NCBI RefSeq assembly: GCF_014635285.1
Contig: NZ_BMCR01000011.1
Span: 1 to 64,000, forward strand
DNA: 64,000 nt
Direction: 5' to 3'
DNA from: Stappia taiwanensis
GTDB taxonomy: Bacteria > Pseudomonadota > Alphaproteobacteria > Rhizobiales > Stappiaceae
The notes beneath the pieces were generated by a model. That model did no database searches. It had not been told where the DNA came from and was given only the letters and a program-made list of their open reading frames with translations. The translations under genes and the position numbers were made by a program. Position 1 is the stretch's first letter; each line of letters opens with the position of its first letter. Shown here piece by piece: positions 63,717 to 64,000 of this stretch.

Positions 63717-64000
63717 TCAACCGGCGAGCGCCTCTGCCGGCCTGGCCGGGGAAAAATGGCGCAGCAGCTCCAGCACCTGGCGGGGGGAGACCGGCTTGGC
63801 AAGCACCGCGTCGAACCCGGCCGCTTCGAGCTCTGCCCGGTTCGGATCGGCGGTGACGGCGACCACCGGCAGGTTCGGTTGCGCCGAGCGGCCGCGGATC
63901 CGCGACAGGGCGGCGTAGCCGTCCATCTCCGGCATGTGCACATCCATCAGGACGAGATCGAAGGTGCCATCGGCGATCCGGTCCAATGCCTCACGGCCGC
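63717..64000 (-). CDS. Receiver domain, 3' end of a gene cut by the window edge
   Basis: The last ~94 residues of a protein that continues beyond 64000. FDLVLMDVHMPEMDGYAAL carries the phospho-acceptor Asp, VVAVTADPNRAE the conserved Thr position and VLAKPVSP the Lys-Pro motif. The upstream ending REALDRIADG is the usual receiver helix, so no start lies in the window. It could be a single-domain regulator or the C-terminus of a hybrid histidine kinase. Confidence 0.9.
   Translation of the reverse strand, partial: GREALDRIADGTFDLVLMDVHMPEMDGYAALSRIRGRSAQPNLPVVAVTADPNRAELEAAGFDAVLAKPVSPRQVLELLRHFSPARPAEALAG

Overview
The window is chromosomal DNA of a high-GC alphaproteobacterium, most likely in or near Hyphomicrobiales (Rhizobiales). 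Supporting this are an Irr-type Fur regulator beside fabA-fabB-fabI, the order ppsR-[gap]-hemE-hemJ-rho...mnmE-mnmG-rsmG-parA-parB, an IalB-family protein, a heparinase-like gene between rsmB and purH, and an acnA-ccmABCDG cluster. I cannot name a genus from sequence alone.

Layout. (1) Bases 1-3206 are the right end of an integrated element: an unknown protein, a RepB/AEP-like primase, an AlpA-like HTH protein and a tyrosine integrase, lying against the 3' end of a tRNA-Arg(CCG) gene. (2) 3.4-14.9 kb carries trpF-trpB, malic enzyme, mutS, an AraC/Ogt fusion, a secreted protein with VHL-beta-like and MliC-like domains, a DUF2244 protein and nth. (3) 15-20.7 kb carries irr, a long structured gap, fabA-fabB-fabI, an SH3 protein and a 2-hydroxyacid dehydrogenase. 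(4) 20.8-37.3 kb is the replication-origin domain. dnaQ, coaE, aroE, maf and ppsR point left; hemE, hemJ, rho, mnmE, mnmG, rsmG, parA and parB point right. The AT-rich ppsR-hemE gap holds a perfect TTAA-N7-TTAAC CtrA-type site and DnaA-box-like sequences, and is my oriC candidate. Five parS-like sites lie 3-10 kb to its right, next to parAB.

(5) 37.4-49.4 kb is mixed: an SMR pump with its TetR regulator, an ECF sigma factor without a visible anti-sigma, an IalB-like protein, rlmN, purH, a heparinase-like protein, an rsmB-type methyltransferase, htpX and an SDHAF4-like small protein. (6) 49.5-64 kb holds a DapC-like aminotransferase, ftsK, lolA with a Tat-like signal, an unassigned ATP-grasp ligase, acnA, the cytochrome c maturation genes ccmABCDG, a DUF1223 protein, a CDF transporter and the 3' end of a receiver-domain gene cut by the window edge.

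No CRISPR array, rRNA operon, insertion sequence or canonical defence system was found. The points most worth a second look are the VHL/MliC secreted protein, the CtrA-type site in the predicted origin, the parS cluster (one site fused into the rho terminator), the short ORF coupled to parB, and the orphan ATP-grasp gene.
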